Assembly: GCA_036272195.1 (NCBI GenBank)
Contig: DATAZE010000016.1
Location: forward strand, 10,654-74,653
Source: DASXHY01 sp036272195
GTDB taxonomy: Bacteria; Verrucomicrobiota; Verrucomicrobiia; Limisphaerales; DASXHY01
Direction of reading: 5' to 3'
Length of the DNA stretch: 64,000 nt
A model generated the notes under the pieces. The model ran no database searches and was not told where the DNA came from. It saw only the letters and a list, made by a program, of their open reading frames with translations. Shown here piece after piece: positions 39,599 through 51,942 of this stretch. Both the position numbers and the translations under genes were made by a program. Every line of letters begins with the position of its first letter. The first letter of the stretch is position 1.

Positions 39599-42538
39599 AT
39601 GAATCTGACCGACAACCGCAAGTTGCTCCGCGATTACACTGATCGTGACGACGAAGCTGCCTTCCGCGAACTGGTCGAGCGTTATATCGATCTTGTTTAT
39701 TCCGCCGCGCTTCGTCGCGTGAGCGGCAATGCCGTCCTGGCGGAAGACGTCACACAGACTGTTTTCACCGACCTGGCCCGTAAGGCGCGCTCCCTGCATG
39801 AAGTCGAATTCCTGGGAGGCTGGCTGCATCGCCATGCCGGCTTCGTTGCATCCAACCTTCTTCGCAGTGAACAACGCCGTCAGATTCGCGAACAACAAGC
39901 TGTTCAAATGAATGCCCTCCTCGATTCCCCTGATGCTCTGTGGCAGCAATTGGAGCCGGTGCTGGATGAAACAATTGACGCCCTCGCGCCTTCCGATCGG
40001 GAGGCGATTGTATTGCGCTTCTTCGAGCGGCAGGATTTCCGTTCACTCGGCACTGCCCTTGGAATCTCCGAGGACGCCGCGCAAAAACGCGTCAGCCGCG
40101 CGCTCGATAAATTGCGCGATCTCCTGGTCAGTCGTGGTGTTACTCTTAGCCTGGTTCTGCTGACCACCTTCATGGCCGGCAAAGTGGTGAAGGCTGCTCC
40201 GTCCGGACTCGCTGGCAAGGTTGCGGGCATAGCGTTGGCTGGGGTCGCCACTGGAACGGGTTTGAGCCTTGTTTTTGAAAAATTGGCAAATTCTCTCCTG
40301 TTTAAAACTTCATTTGTCGCGATTGTGGCCATTGCCGCAGTGACGCTTCTTTTCCGAAATCATTCGGCTTCGACCCGTGAAATGGCGCGCCAAGGAGACG
40401 CTAGGGCAGCAGCGGTATTGAGTCCGCGGGTGCAAACTTCTGCACCTCTGGTTCCAGAGACGATGGCTGCTTCGGCTCCGCTCGCCAGCGGCACGCCCGC
40501 CGCCGTCAGCAACCTGACACTGACCATTGTGAGTGCCGATACCGAACAATCGGTTCCAAACGTAGAACTGGATTACTGGCTTTGGAGCGGAAGCGAGGTT
40601 CAGCATAAACATTCATTGCGAGCGACACAGCATGGTACTTGTGAGGTGCCGGTGCCCGACGGCACCACGGAATTGTTGCTGGTCAGCCAAATCGATGGTT
40701 TTGCCGACACGCGTTTGGAATGGCATCCGGATCAGGGCCAGACGATTCCCAGCCAATATACTTTACACGTGGCACGCGCAGTGCCCATCGGCGGGCGAGT
40801 GCTGGATTCGGCTGGCAACCCGGTCTCAGGGGCGGAGATTGGTTTTAACAATCAAGTGGATCCCGCGGTGGAAACGCGCGTCCAAGCTGATGATTTCGCC
40901 TGGCCTTTCTGGATAACGGCTAAGACAGACGCCGAAGGCCGCTGGCAGATCAATCGAATCTCTAAGGAGGCCGTGCAATCGATTTATGGCAGCGCCAGCC
41001 ATCCGGATTATGTGGGAAGCTCCACGATTTGGGCGGGTCGCGATCCGGCAGCGGAAAAAGAATTGCTGGCGGGCACGCATACATTCTACATGGGCCACTC
41101 GGTGACCGTGCGGGGAATGGTAAAAGACGAATCCGGACAACCCGTGGCGAATGCCAAGGTGCTGGTAGGAAATGTAGCTGAGAGCGGAAGACGGGAAGCA
41201 ACGAATCAATACGATGGAACCTTTTCGATCGCGGGTTGCAAACCGGGCAAAAATACCATCACAGCCCAGGCCAAAGGCTACGCGGCCGTGACTTTAGAGT
41301 CAGAATGCACCGACGCCTCAGAGCCGGTGCAATTCGTACTTCGCAAAGGGAATGTGTTGAAGCTGCAAGTTGTCGATCCTGATGGCCACCCAATCGCCAA
41401 AGCCCGCGTCTGGCTCAATACTTTCAGGCCTCTCAATAATGATACCAAGACGTCGGTGCCACCAGTGCAGGTTGATTTCAATGGCCAGACGGATGCGGAC
41501 GGACTACTCGAGTGGGATAGCGCGCCGGAAGGTGAACTGGCTTTCGACGTTTCAGCGGAGAGATTTATGAGGTCGGGCGGCATCAATATCCAGGCAGACG
41601 GGAGTGAACACGAGATCACACTTCAGCCCGGCCTGACAATTTCAGGCACGGTTCGCGACGCGGTTACGGGCGATCCGGTACCGCAATTCCGCCTCATTAC
41701 CGGCTGGCCGATGTGGGATCCGCCACATAACGTGACTAATTCCCATTGGAGTTCAATAGATCGTTTTTGGATGAGCTTCGCAGGCGGAAAATTTCAGCAC
41801 GTCTACGAAGAGCCGGTGCTAATGGGAACACCGAATCCGGGATTTGTTTTCAAATTTGAGGCCAAAGGTTACGCCCCGTTCATTACCCGCAACGTCCTGG
41901 CGTCCGAGAAAAATGTGCAATTCGATGTCCTGCTGACCCCCACTCCAGACAAAGCTGTGACGGTGCTATTGCCGAATGGGGAACCCGCAGCGGGAGTCGC
42001 GATTGGGTTGGTGACACCGGGCGCGGGGTTGCGTCTGGTTCCCGGCGGTTTCGCTTCGGATAACAATCCCGGAGGCGGCGTGGTGAAAACGGACAACCAG
42101 GGGCAATTTCAACTTCCTCCGGACTCGACGCTTACGCGCGTTGTGGCCGCTGGCTCTGAAGGATTCGCTGAAGCAACTGCCGCGGAATTAGTGAACCAAC
42201 CTGTCATTCATTTGCAACCGTGGGGCGTGCTTCAAGGAGTCTATGTTTCCAACGGACAACCGGTGCCGGACTGCCCACTTTTATTTGAATACGGGGGAGA
42301 TCAGTATGATGCCATTTCCTGCGACTTCCTTGCTTTTCAAACCAAAACGGGCAGCAAAGGCGAATTTGTCTTTCCTCAAGTGCCGCCGGGCAACCACCAG
42401 ATAGCACTCCTGGTGCCGGAAAACGACATGGGCCGTCAGGTCTGGATGCATCGACCGTTGCAGAATGTCACCATACAATCCGGCAAAAACGCGATTCTTA
42501 CCATCGGCAGTTCAAATTCAATGACGGCATCTCCGTAG
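39599..42538 (+). CDS. ECF sigma factor fused to membrane and carboxypeptidase-regulatory-like domains
   Basis: 979 aa. Residues ~20-65 are sigma region 2 (FRELVERYIDLVYSAALRRV, LAEDVTQTVFTDLARK) and ~125-178 region 4 (LAPSDREAIVLRFFERQDFR, AAQKRVSRALDKLRDLL). Hydrophobic segments follow (~180-200, ~200-225 and a clear helix SLLFKTSFVAIVAIAAVTLL ~235-255). The remaining ~700 residues are beta-rich, with several carboxypeptidase-regulatory-like/Cna-B type repeats (GMVKDESGQPVANAKVLVGN, ISGTVRDAVTGDPVPQF). The sigma part would face the cytoplasm and the repeats the periplasm. No separate anti-sigma gene is adjacent. Such fusions are recurrent in Verrucomicrobiota. Confidence 0.85.
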   Translation: MNLTDNRKLLRDYTDRDDEAAFRELVERYIDLVYSAALRRVSGNAVLAEDVTQTVFTDLARKARSLHEVEFLGGWLHRHAGFVASNLLRSEQRRQIREQQAVQMNALLDSPDALWQQLEPVLDETIDALAPSDREAIVLRFFERQDFRSLGTALGISEDAAQKRVSRALDKLRDLLVSRGVTLSLVLLTTFMAGKVVKAAPSGLAGKVAGIALAGVATGTGLSLVFEKLANSLLFKTSFVAIVAIAAVTLLFRNHSASTREMARQGDARAAAVLSPRVQTSAPLVPETMAASAPLASGTPAAVSNLTLTIVSADTEQSVPNVELDYWLWSGSEVQHKHSLRATQHGTCEVPVPDGTTELLLVSQIDGFADTRLEWHPDQGQTIPSQYTLHVARAVPIGGRVLDSAGNPVSGAEIGFNNQVDPAVETRVQADDFAWPFWITAKTDAEGRWQINRISKEAVQSIYGSASHPDYVGSSTIWAGRDPAAEKELLAGTHTFYMGHSVTVRGMVKDESGQPVANAKVLVGNVAESGRREATNQYDGTFSIAGCKPGKNTITAQAKGYAAVTLESECTDASEPVQFVLRKGNVLKLQVVDPDGHPIAKARVWLNTFRPLNNDTKTSVPPVQVDFNGQTDADGLLEWDSAPEGELAFDVSAERFMRSGGINIQADGSEHEITLQPGLTISGTVRDAVTGDPVPQFRLITGWPMWDPPHNVTNSHWSSIDRFWMSFAGGKFQHVYEEPVLMGTPNPGFVFKFEAKGYAPFITRNVLASEKNVQFDVLLTPTPDKAVTVLLPNGEPAAGVAIGLVTPGAGLRLVPGGFASDNNPGGGVVKTDNQGQFQLPPDSTLTRVVAAGSEGFAEATAAELVNQPVIHLQPWGVLQGVYVSNGQPVPDCPLLFEYGGDQYDAISCDFLAFQTKTGSKGEFVFPQVPPGNHQIALLVPENDMGRQVWMHRPLQNVTIQSGKNAILTIGSSNSMTASP

Positions 42539-42575
42539 AGCTTATTCGGAAACCACAACCAGACCGTTGAAGCTG

Positions 42576-45188
<2,613 letters not shown>

Positions 45189-45225
45189 TTGCATGCAACC
45201 CAATTTCAATTGAGTTGGCCGGACG

Positions 45226-45918
45226 TCAAGTCTGCGATTGGAGTGCGGAGAATAATTGCCCTTTGAATTCGGGTTTTCCGACGCAATTCAAATGGTTGGC
45301 CCGGGTAATGATGTGCACCGGCCAATCCGGACGGACCTGACGCAATGGCTTAACGTACCATTCCATATATGGGTCATTTTCCCCTATAATCACGGTAACC
45401 GGGATTTTAACGGCCTTGATTTCAGGCTCGGTCACGCCGAAGTGCGGAAAGCTCTGGGCGCAGGCTAGCGGTGCGGGCATCAGGAATTTTGGAATATCGC
45501 CTACGACGGACTTTAATGGTGCGCCGGCCTGGTTCCAGCCCATGCCGCCCAGGACGATTCCTGCGACACGCTCGGGATGCATTACGGCCAATTTCATGGC
45601 AATCATCGCACCCATGGAATATCCCGCGATGCGGGCTCGCTGAATTCCCAAGTGGTCCATGAGCCGCACGACGTCATCAACCATGTTGATTCCGTAAGCG
45701 TCTTCGCCTTCGGGTTTATCGGATTGCCCGTGACCGCGGCAATCCATGGTAACAACCTGGAAATGCTGCGCCAGAAACCGGGTAGTGCCCGGCAGGTCCC
45801 AATTTATCCGGCTGCTGGAATGAAGGCCATGGATAAGCAGCACTGGCTCGCCGACGCCTTGTACGGCGTAATGGATTTTGATACCTGAGGAATCAAATGC
45901 ATTAATGACTGACGACAT
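45226..45918 (-). CDS. Alpha/beta-hydrolase
   Basis: 230 aa from the ATG at 45918 (45969 also open). Motifs: VLLIHGLHSSSRINWDLPG as the oxyanion region (~27), VVTMDCRGHGQSDKP (~57), nucleophile elbow in AGYSMGAMIAMK (~98), acid in VIIGENDPYMEW (~178) and His in ITRANHLNCVGKPEF (~205). The triad Ser-Asp-His is complete. It is shorter than many esterases, as the cap is small. Substrate unknown; the neighbouring clpB on the same strand starts 38 bases downstream of its stop. Confidence 0.88.
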   Translation of the reverse strand: MSSVINAFDSSGIKIHYAVQGVGEPVLLIHGLHSSSRINWDLPGTTRFLAQHFQVVTMDCRGHGQSDKPEGEDAYGINMVDDVVRLMDHLGIQRARIAGYSMGAMIAMKLAVMHPERVAGIVLGGMGWNQAGAPLKSVVGDIPKFLMPAPLACAQSFPHFGVTEPEIKAVKIPVTVIIGENDPYMEWYVKPLRQVRPDWPVHIITRANHLNCVGKPEFKGQLFSALQSQT

Positions 45919-45969
45919 GGTAACAAAGTGGACGCTCTGCAGGACCCGCGCAAAAGAATAATGTTTCAT

Positions 45970-46247
45970 GATATTTTATGGAGCGCAGCCCGGAGAGCGC
46001 CGCAATGCGGCATGAAAACCCCACCGCACTCCAACCCGATAGTGCGGTACCCAGTTGCACCCATCCTTAAGAACGAAACCAATCGGCATAAGGTTACATG
46101 TTTCGTAGGGCTATCGCCCCATTTACCGAGGAGGCGGATGGTGGAAATGTGAGTCTGCTCGGCGGATTTTTCGAATCGTTCGACTGGGCTGCTTTTGTTC
46201 CGGGATCAACCACCGGCAGAAGTCCTTTGTCCTTTTCGGCAGAAAAT
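45970..46247. other. Leader region of the respiratory operon
   Basis: This 278-base gap separates the hydrolase from actA. The frame of actA stays open to 46098 but the extra 50 residues do not look like a signal. I see no clear promoter, riboswitch or repeat. Confidence 0.3.
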
Positions 46248-46913
46248 ATGGCACAAATTTTCCGAAAGAGCAGCAACAGCTTCGCGCGGGCTTCGTTGGG
46301 CGGAGTGATCGTGATTTTTTTCGGTTTTTGGGGCGTGGTTTATGCCGTTTACCTGTCGCCCTACACGACCAACGTGAACGTGCCGCTGGCTCAACCAGCG
46401 CCGTTCAGCCATCAGCATCATGTCGCGGGTCTTGGATTGGATTGCCGTTATTGTCATACGACGGTGGAGACATCGGCCTTTGCCGGCGTGCCGCCGACGG
46501 AGGTCTGCATGACCTGTCATTCGCAAGTATGGAAAGACGCGCCGGTGCTGGCGCCGGTCCGCGAAAGCCTGGCGAGCGGCAAACCGATAGAGTGGAACCG
46601 CGTCAATCAATTGCCTGATTTCGTTTATTTCAATCATAGCATTCACGTGCAAAAGGGAGTCGGCTGCTCGACCTGCCACGGCGCGGTGGATCAGATGCCA
46701 ATTACCTGGAAGGTGCATTCGCTTTACATGCGCTGGTGCCTGGATTGCCATGAAGCGCCGCAAAAATTTCTCCGGCCGCGCGACCAAATTTTCAACGCCG
46801 AATGGCAGGCCCCGCCCGACCAGCTGGAGCGCGGTCAGGAATTGATCGCCGAATACCACATCAGCACGAACCGGCTTCAGCAACTGCGCGATTGCAGCAT
46901 GTGTCACCGATGA
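46248..46913 (+). CDS. actA: Alternative complex III subunit ActA, pentaheme cytochrome c
   Basis: 221 aa from ATG 46248. One membrane anchor (ASLGGVIVIFFGFWGVVYAVY, ~13-33) and five CxxCH heme sites: CRYCH, CMTCH, CSTCH, CLDCH and CSMCH, the last almost at the C-terminus. In alternative complex III, ActA passes electrons from the iron-sulfur/quinol side to ActE and on to the oxidase. The stop overlaps the actB start (ATGA). It is the first gene of a 12-gene operon that runs to 58721. Confidence 0.93.
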   Translation: MAQIFRKSSNSFARASLGGVIVIFFGFWGVVYAVYLSPYTTNVNVPLAQPAPFSHQHHVAGLGLDCRYCHTTVETSAFAGVPPTEVCMTCHSQVWKDAPVLAPVRESLASGKPIEWNRVNQLPDFVYFNHSIHVQKGVGCSTCHGAVDQMPITWKVHSLYMRWCLDCHEAPQKFLRPRDQIFNAEWQAPPDQLERGQELIAEYHISTNRLQQLRDCSMCHR

Positions 46914-49900
46914 AAACGCCTCATCCCGCATCTCACCTTGATCTCGCCGCCGTTCGCGCGCGGCTCGACGGCGCGCGCGGCCAGCAATACTGGCGCAGCC
47001 TGGATGAAATCTCGGAAACGCCAGAGTTCAAGGAAATGTTGCACCGCGAATTTCCGAACGGCGCGTCAGAATGGGATGACGGCGTCACCCGGCGAAGCTT
47101 TTTGAAAATGGCGGCGGCATCGCTGGCGCTGGCGGGATTGACGGCCTGCACGAAACAGCCCGTGCGACAAATTTTGCCTTACGTCAAACAGCCGGAGGAC
47201 CTCGTTCCCGGAGAACCATTGTTTTACGCCACATCCATGTCGCTGGGAGGATACGCCACCGGCGTGCTCGCGACGAGCCGAGAGGGACATCCGATCAAGG
47301 TGGACGGAAATCCGGAGCATCCAGCGAGCCTGGGGGCATCGAGCATCTGGATGCAGGCCTCGATTCTTGATCTATATGACCCTGATCGTTCGCAGGCTTT
47401 TGTGCACGACGGAGAAATCAGCACATGGGCGGATTTTCTTTCCGATCTGAACCAATTGATGCGCGAACAGGAGGGGCGGCAAGGCGCGGGCTTGCGATTC
47501 CTTACGGAAACCGTCACGTCGCCGACGCTGGCGGGGCAATTTGAGGCGGTGCTAAAGAAATTTCCGAAAGCGAAAGTGCATCATTTCGATTCCATTTCAC
47601 GGGACAATATTCGCGAGGGCGCGCGGCTGGTGTTCGGTGAATTTGTGGAAACGCAATATCGTTTCGACCAAGCGGCGGTTGTGCTCTCGCTCGATTCGGA
47701 TTTTCTCTACACGCATCCGCAACGGCTTCGTTACACGCGTGATTTTACGAACGGGCGGCGCGTGAGCGGCGGGAAGAGTGAAATGAACCGGCTTTATGTG
47801 ATCGAAAGCACGCCGACCGTCACGGGTACAATGGCCGATCACCGGTTTGCCTTGGATGGTGGAGAGATTGCCAGTGTGGCGCGCGCGATCGCGCAACGGC
47901 TGGGTGCTGTCGGGAATTCAGACGCGGGCACTCAACCTCCCCACGTGGAAGGCTGGCTGTCCGCGCTGGTTCGCGATCTGGAAAATAACCGTGGCAAAAG
48001 TATTGTTCTTGCCGGCGAAGGCCAGCCGCCGATTGTTCATGCGCTGTGTCATTTGCTGAACGATAAGTTGGGCAACGTCGGCAAGACGCTCTTTTATACC
48101 GAACCAGTCGAATTTCATCCGACGAATCAATTGGATTCATTCCGCCAACTGGTGGAAGACATCAAGGCGGGCGCAGTGGAAACGCTTTTTGTTTTTGGTG
48201 GCAATCCGGCCCACAGCGCGCCGGTTGATTTCGATTTTGCAGCAGCGCTGCCGAAAGTCACACGAAGCATTCAGGTCGGAACCGAATTGGACGAGACGGC
48301 TGCGCTTTGCACGTGGCACATTCCGCAGGCGCATTATCTCGAGTCGTGGGGCGATGGAAGATCGTTTGACGGAACCATCTCGCTACAACAACCACTCATC
48401 GAACCGCTTTACGGAGGAAAAACTGTTCATGAAATTCTCGGCGCATTGTTCCAACAACAGCCGATTCGCGATGACTATGAAATTGTGCGCGAGCACTGGC
48501 AGGCGCAGAAGCAGTGGCCAGATTTTGAAAAAGGCTGGCGGCGGGCGATTCACGACGGCCTGATTAAGGACAGCGCATTGCCCGAGAAAAAAATTCGTTT
48601 AAGAACGGAAGCGATCACGCAGGCACTATCCGCAGAAAAAAATGAGACAAGCGGAATTGAGGTCATCTTTCGGCCCGATCCATCCATTTGGGATGGCCGG
48701 TTTGCTAATAATGGTTGGTTACAGGAATGCGCGAAGCCAGTGAGCAAACTGACCTGGGACAACGCGGTCATCATCAGCCCAGCGTTGGCGCAACGAAATC
48801 AACTGGCGACGAACGACGTGATGGAACTGGACCTGAACGGCCGAAAAATTCGTGGTCCGGTGTGGATCCAACCCGGGCAGGCGGAAAACACGGTGACTTT
48901 GCATTTGGGTTACGGCAGGGAGCGCGTAGGACGAGTCGGACGAGGAGTGGGGTTCAATGTGAGCCTGCTGCGCGACTCAAAGTCTTTCTGGTCGGGTGGC
49001 GGATTGAAAATTGCCAAGCTTGCGGAGCGTTATCCCCTCGTTGCGACACAAACCCACCACAGCTTACACAGTCCCGAACGCCAGATTTATCGCGAAGGAA
49101 ATTTTGACGAGTTCCAGAGCAACCCGCAGTTCGTCAAAAAAAGCATCGAATCGCCGCCAAACGACAAGACGCTCTACAACACCGACGAATTTAAATACGA
49201 GGGTTACAAATGGGGAATGTCGATTGATCTGTCGACCTGCATCGGTTGCAACGCCTGCCTGCTGGCGTGCAACGCGGAAAATAATATTCCCATTGTCGGC
49301 AAGGAGCAGGTCCAGAAAAACCGTGAGATGTATTGGATCCGGATCGACACTTATTACAAAGGGCCAATCGACAACCCGGAATTCAGCCATATGCCGGTGC
49401 CCTGCATGCAATGCGAGCACGCGCCGTGCGAACTTGTGTGTCCGGTCGAAGCGACGGTGCACGATCATGAGGGGTTGAACCTGCAAATTTATAATCGCTG
49501 CGTCGGCACACGATTCTGCTCGAACAATTGCCCGTATAAAGTGCGGCGTTTTAATTTTCTTTGGTACGCGGATTACAAGACACCGAGCTTCAAACCGATG
49601 TACAACCCGGACGTGACGGTGCGCTGGCGCGGGGTGATGGAAAAATGCACCTACTGCGTCCAGCGCATCAGTCGCGCGCGTATCACGGCGGAGAAGGAAA
49701 ATCGTCAGATTCGCGAAGGAGAAATCCAAACAGCCTGTCAGCAGGCGTGTCCCGCCAATGCCATCGTTTTCGGCGACCTCAACGCTCCCGGAAGCAAAGT
49801 CGCGGGATTGAAAAGTCATCCACTGGATTATTCGATGTTGGGCGAGCTCAATACGCGCCCGCGAACGACCTATCTGGCGAAATTGCGAAATCGAAATGCG

Positions 49901-49927
49901 GAAATAAAAGAAAGCCAGACAGCGTGA
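46910..49927 (+). CDS. actB: Alternative complex III subunit ActB (molybdopterin oxidoreductase-like with four Fe-S sites)
   Basis: 1005 aa from ATG 46910. A Tat-like motif (TRRSFLKMAAASLALAGLTAC) lies at ~59-79. A large molybdopterin-oxidoreductase-like region (~90-740, thought to lack the Mo cofactor in ActB) is followed by an HycB-like ferredoxin region: CIGCNACLLACNAEN, CMQCEHAPCELVCPVEAT, CVGTRFCSNNCPYKVRRFN and CTYCVQRI with CQQACPANA. These carry three [4Fe-4S] and one [3Fe-4S] in known complexes. It sits on the outer face of the membrane over ActC. A gap of only 15 bases precedes actC. Confidence 0.93.
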   Translation: MKTPHPASHLDLAAVRARLDGARGQQYWRSLDEISETPEFKEMLHREFPNGASEWDDGVTRRSFLKMAAASLALAGLTACTKQPVRQILPYVKQPEDLVPGEPLFYATSMSLGGYATGVLATSREGHPIKVDGNPEHPASLGASSIWMQASILDLYDPDRSQAFVHDGEISTWADFLSDLNQLMREQEGRQGAGLRFLTETVTSPTLAGQFEAVLKKFPKAKVHHFDSISRDNIREGARLVFGEFVETQYRFDQAAVVLSLDSDFLYTHPQRLRYTRDFTNGRRVSGGKSEMNRLYVIESTPTVTGTMADHRFALDGGEIASVARAIAQRLGAVGNSDAGTQPPHVEGWLSALVRDLENNRGKSIVLAGEGQPPIVHALCHLLNDKLGNVGKTLFYTEPVEFHPTNQLDSFRQLVEDIKAGAVETLFVFGGNPAHSAPVDFDFAAALPKVTRSIQVGTELDETAALCTWHIPQAHYLESWGDGRSFDGTISLQQPLIEPLYGGKTVHEILGALFQQQPIRDDYEIVREHWQAQKQWPDFEKGWRRAIHDGLIKDSALPEKKIRLRTEAITQALSAEKNETSGIEVIFRPDPSIWDGRFANNGWLQECAKPVSKLTWDNAVIISPALAQRNQLATNDVMELDLNGRKIRGPVWIQPGQAENTVTLHLGYGRERVGRVGRGVGFNVSLLRDSKSFWSGGGLKIAKLAERYPLVATQTHHSLHSPERQIYREGNFDEFQSNPQFVKKSIESPPNDKTLYNTDEFKYEGYKWGMSIDLSTCIGCNACLLACNAENNIPIVGKEQVQKNREMYWIRIDTYYKGPIDNPEFSHMPVPCMQCEHAPCELVCPVEATVHDHEGLNLQIYNRCVGTRFCSNNCPYKVRRFNFLWYADYKTPSFKPMYNPDVTVRWRGVMEKCTYCVQRISRARITAEKENRQIREGEIQTACQQACPANAIVFGDLNAPGSKVAGLKSHPLDYSMLGELNTRPRTTYLAKLRNRNAEIKESQTA

Positions 49928-49942
49928 GGTAATTCGAAATTT

Positions 49943-51358
49943 ATGGAAACCATTCAAGGCTCCGAACCGCGCATGCCCGCCCCGGATAAACCGTATCCGG
50001 TGACGGTGCTCGGCTATCCGGCGGAATTGATTGGGCCGCAGGCGACTTACGAAAAAGTCAGCGACCAGATTGGAGACATTCCGCTCAAGCATCCGCATCC
50101 GCGATTCTGGCTGTTTGGATTCGCAATCGCGTTTTCACTTTTCCTGATGTTCTGCGGTGCGGTGAGTTACCTGGTGTACAAAGGCGTGGGAATCTGGGGC
50201 ATCAATATCCCGGTGGCGTGGGGATTTGCGATTACGAATTTCGTGTGGTGGATTGGAATCGGCCACGCGGGGACGTTCATCTCGGCCATCCTTTTGTTGC
50301 TGCACCAGAAATGGCGCACGACCATCAATCGTTTCACGGAGGCCATGACTCTATTCGCGGTGATGTGCGCCGGGATGTTCCCCCTGCTCCACCTTGGCCG
50401 GCCCTGGGTCTTTTTCTGGTTGCTGCCGTATCCTGACACGATGGGGCTTTGGCCGCAGTTTCGCAGTCCGCTGGTTTGGGATGTTTTCGCCGTCAGCACC
50501 TATTTCCTCGTCTCGCTCATGTTCTGGTATCTCGGCGTGATGCCCGACCTGGCGACGGTGCGCGACAAGGCGCGGACAAAGTGGAAAAAAATTATTTATG
50601 GAATGGCTTCAATGGGCTGGCGGGGATCGGCAGTCCATTGGCAACGGCATCAGACCGCCTATCTTTTGCTGGGTGGCCTGGCCACGCCCCTGGTGCTTTC
50701 AGTTCATAGTGTGGTCAGTTTCGATTTTGCGGTGGCGCAACTGCCCGGATGGCATTCAACGCTTTTTCCCCCTTATTTCGTGGCGGGCGCGATCTATTCC
50801 GGGTTTGCGATGGTGCTAAATCTTATTATTCCCATCCGCCGCATCTACGGCCTTCAAAACCTCATCACGGTGCGAACGCTGAACAACATGGCGTGCGTTA
50901 CGTTGGCGACATGCTGGATGGTTTGCTACGGTTACATCATGGAGGCTTTCATGGCGTGGTACAGCGGAGACCCTTTCGAAAAACACATCATGTGGGACCG
51001 GGCCTTTGGACAGTATGGCTGGATTTTTTGGGTATTGATGACGGTCAATTGCTTCATTCCACAATTGCTTTGGTCACGCCGCGTGCGCACGAATGACATC
51101 GCGCTGTTCTTTGTCGCGCTGTCGGCAAACATCGGCATGTGGCTGGAACGCTTCGTCATCGTTGTCCAAAGTCTGCACAATGATTTCGTGCCATCGTCCT
51201 GGGCGATGTATTTTCCGACGAAATGGGATTGGATAATCCTTTTTGGCAGCATCGGGATGTTTTTCATGTTGCTGTTCCTTTTCATTCGTTACGTCCCGAT
51301 AATTTCGATTTCTGAATCGCGGGAATTGATTGCGCAACGCAAGGAGGGCCAATTGTGA
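49943..51358 (+). CDS. actC: Alternative complex III subunit ActC (NrfD-like, quinol site)
   Basis: 471 aa, about ten membrane helices of the NrfD/PsrC type (LVYKGVGIWGINIPVAWGFA; WWIGIGHAGTFISAILLLL). By comparison with known complexes, ActC binds and oxidises menaquinol and may move protons. A soluble N-terminus of ~50 residues faces the cytoplasm. The stop overlaps the actD start (GTGA at 51355), so the two are translationally coupled. Confidence 0.92.
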   Translation: METIQGSEPRMPAPDKPYPVTVLGYPAELIGPQATYEKVSDQIGDIPLKHPHPRFWLFGFAIAFSLFLMFCGAVSYLVYKGVGIWGINIPVAWGFAITNFVWWIGIGHAGTFISAILLLLHQKWRTTINRFTEAMTLFAVMCAGMFPLLHLGRPWVFFWLLPYPDTMGLWPQFRSPLVWDVFAVSTYFLVSLMFWYLGVMPDLATVRDKARTKWKKIIYGMASMGWRGSAVHWQRHQTAYLLLGGLATPLVLSVHSVVSFDFAVAQLPGWHSTLFPPYFVAGAIYSGFAMVLNLIIPIRRIYGLQNLITVRTLNNMACVTLATCWMVCYGYIMEAFMAWYSGDPFEKHIMWDRAFGQYGWIFWVLMTVNCFIPQLLWSRRVRTNDIALFFVALSANIGMWLERFVIVVQSLHNDFVPSSWAMYFPTKWDWIILFGSIGMFFMLLFLFIRYVPIISISESRELIAQRKEGQL

Positions 51359-51942
51359 GCGAGGAGAAATCCACCGCGACGGCCATCCCGGAGCCAAAAA
51401 TGGAATATGAAACGCAAACGCTCTACGGGCTGATGGCGGAGTTCGAGGAGCATGATCAGTTGCTCGCGGCGGCGCGGCACGCCTATGCGGAAGGTTACCG
51501 GCGGATGGACGGCTATTCGCCATTTCCAGTCGAGGGCCTGGCCGAAGCGCTGGGCCACGAATGCTCCGCGATACCGCTCTTTACACTGGCGGGGGGAATC
51601 ATCGGCGGGTTGGGCGGATATTTCATGGAATGGATCGCGATGGCACATTTGTATCCACTGAATGTTGGTGGCCGCCCGTATAATAGTTGGCCGAACTTCA
51701 TCCCCATCACCTTCGAACTTACGGTGTTGATCGCTTCCGTTTCCGCATTCCTTGGCGTTTTTATTTTAAACCATTTGCCGCAGCCGAATCATCCGGTGTT
51801 TAACGTGCCGGAATTTGAACGGGCCTCCATAGATCGATTCTTTTTGTGCATCGAAGCCGACGATCCGAAATTCTGCCTGGATGAAACGCGAACATTTCTG
51901 GAGCGCCTCAAAGCGTGCAAAGTGATGGAGGTGGTGGAGTGA
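51355..51942 (+). CDS. actD: Alternative complex III subunit ActD
   Basis: 195 aa, GTG start in the 4-base overlap with actC. It has the DUF3341 pattern: LYGLMAEFEEHDQLLAAARH (~20-40), then YRRMDGYSPFPVEGL, two membrane helices (IPLFTLAGGIIGGLGGYFM; TFELTVLIASVSAFLGVFIL) and a soluble C-terminal part (FDRFFLCIEADDPKF region). It is a structural membrane subunit with no cofactor. Its stop overlaps actE by 4 bases. Confidence 0.9.
   Translation: MSEEKSTATAIPEPKMEYETQTLYGLMAEFEEHDQLLAAARHAYAEGYRRMDGYSPFPVEGLAEALGHECSAIPLFTLAGGIIGGLGGYFMEWIAMAHLYPLNVGGRPYNSWPNFIPITFELTVLIASVSAFLGVFILNHLPQPNHPVFNVPEFERASIDRFFLCIEADDPKFCLDETRTFLERLKACKVMEVVE

Noticed and set aside
46098..46247. 50-residue N-terminal extension of ActA
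   Set aside because: The extension is polar and ends just before a normal membrane anchor; the ATG at 46248 gives a typical ActA.
49064..50098. 344-codon open frame opposite actB/actC
   Set aside because: It crosses the junction of two well-supported genes and has no recognisable motif.
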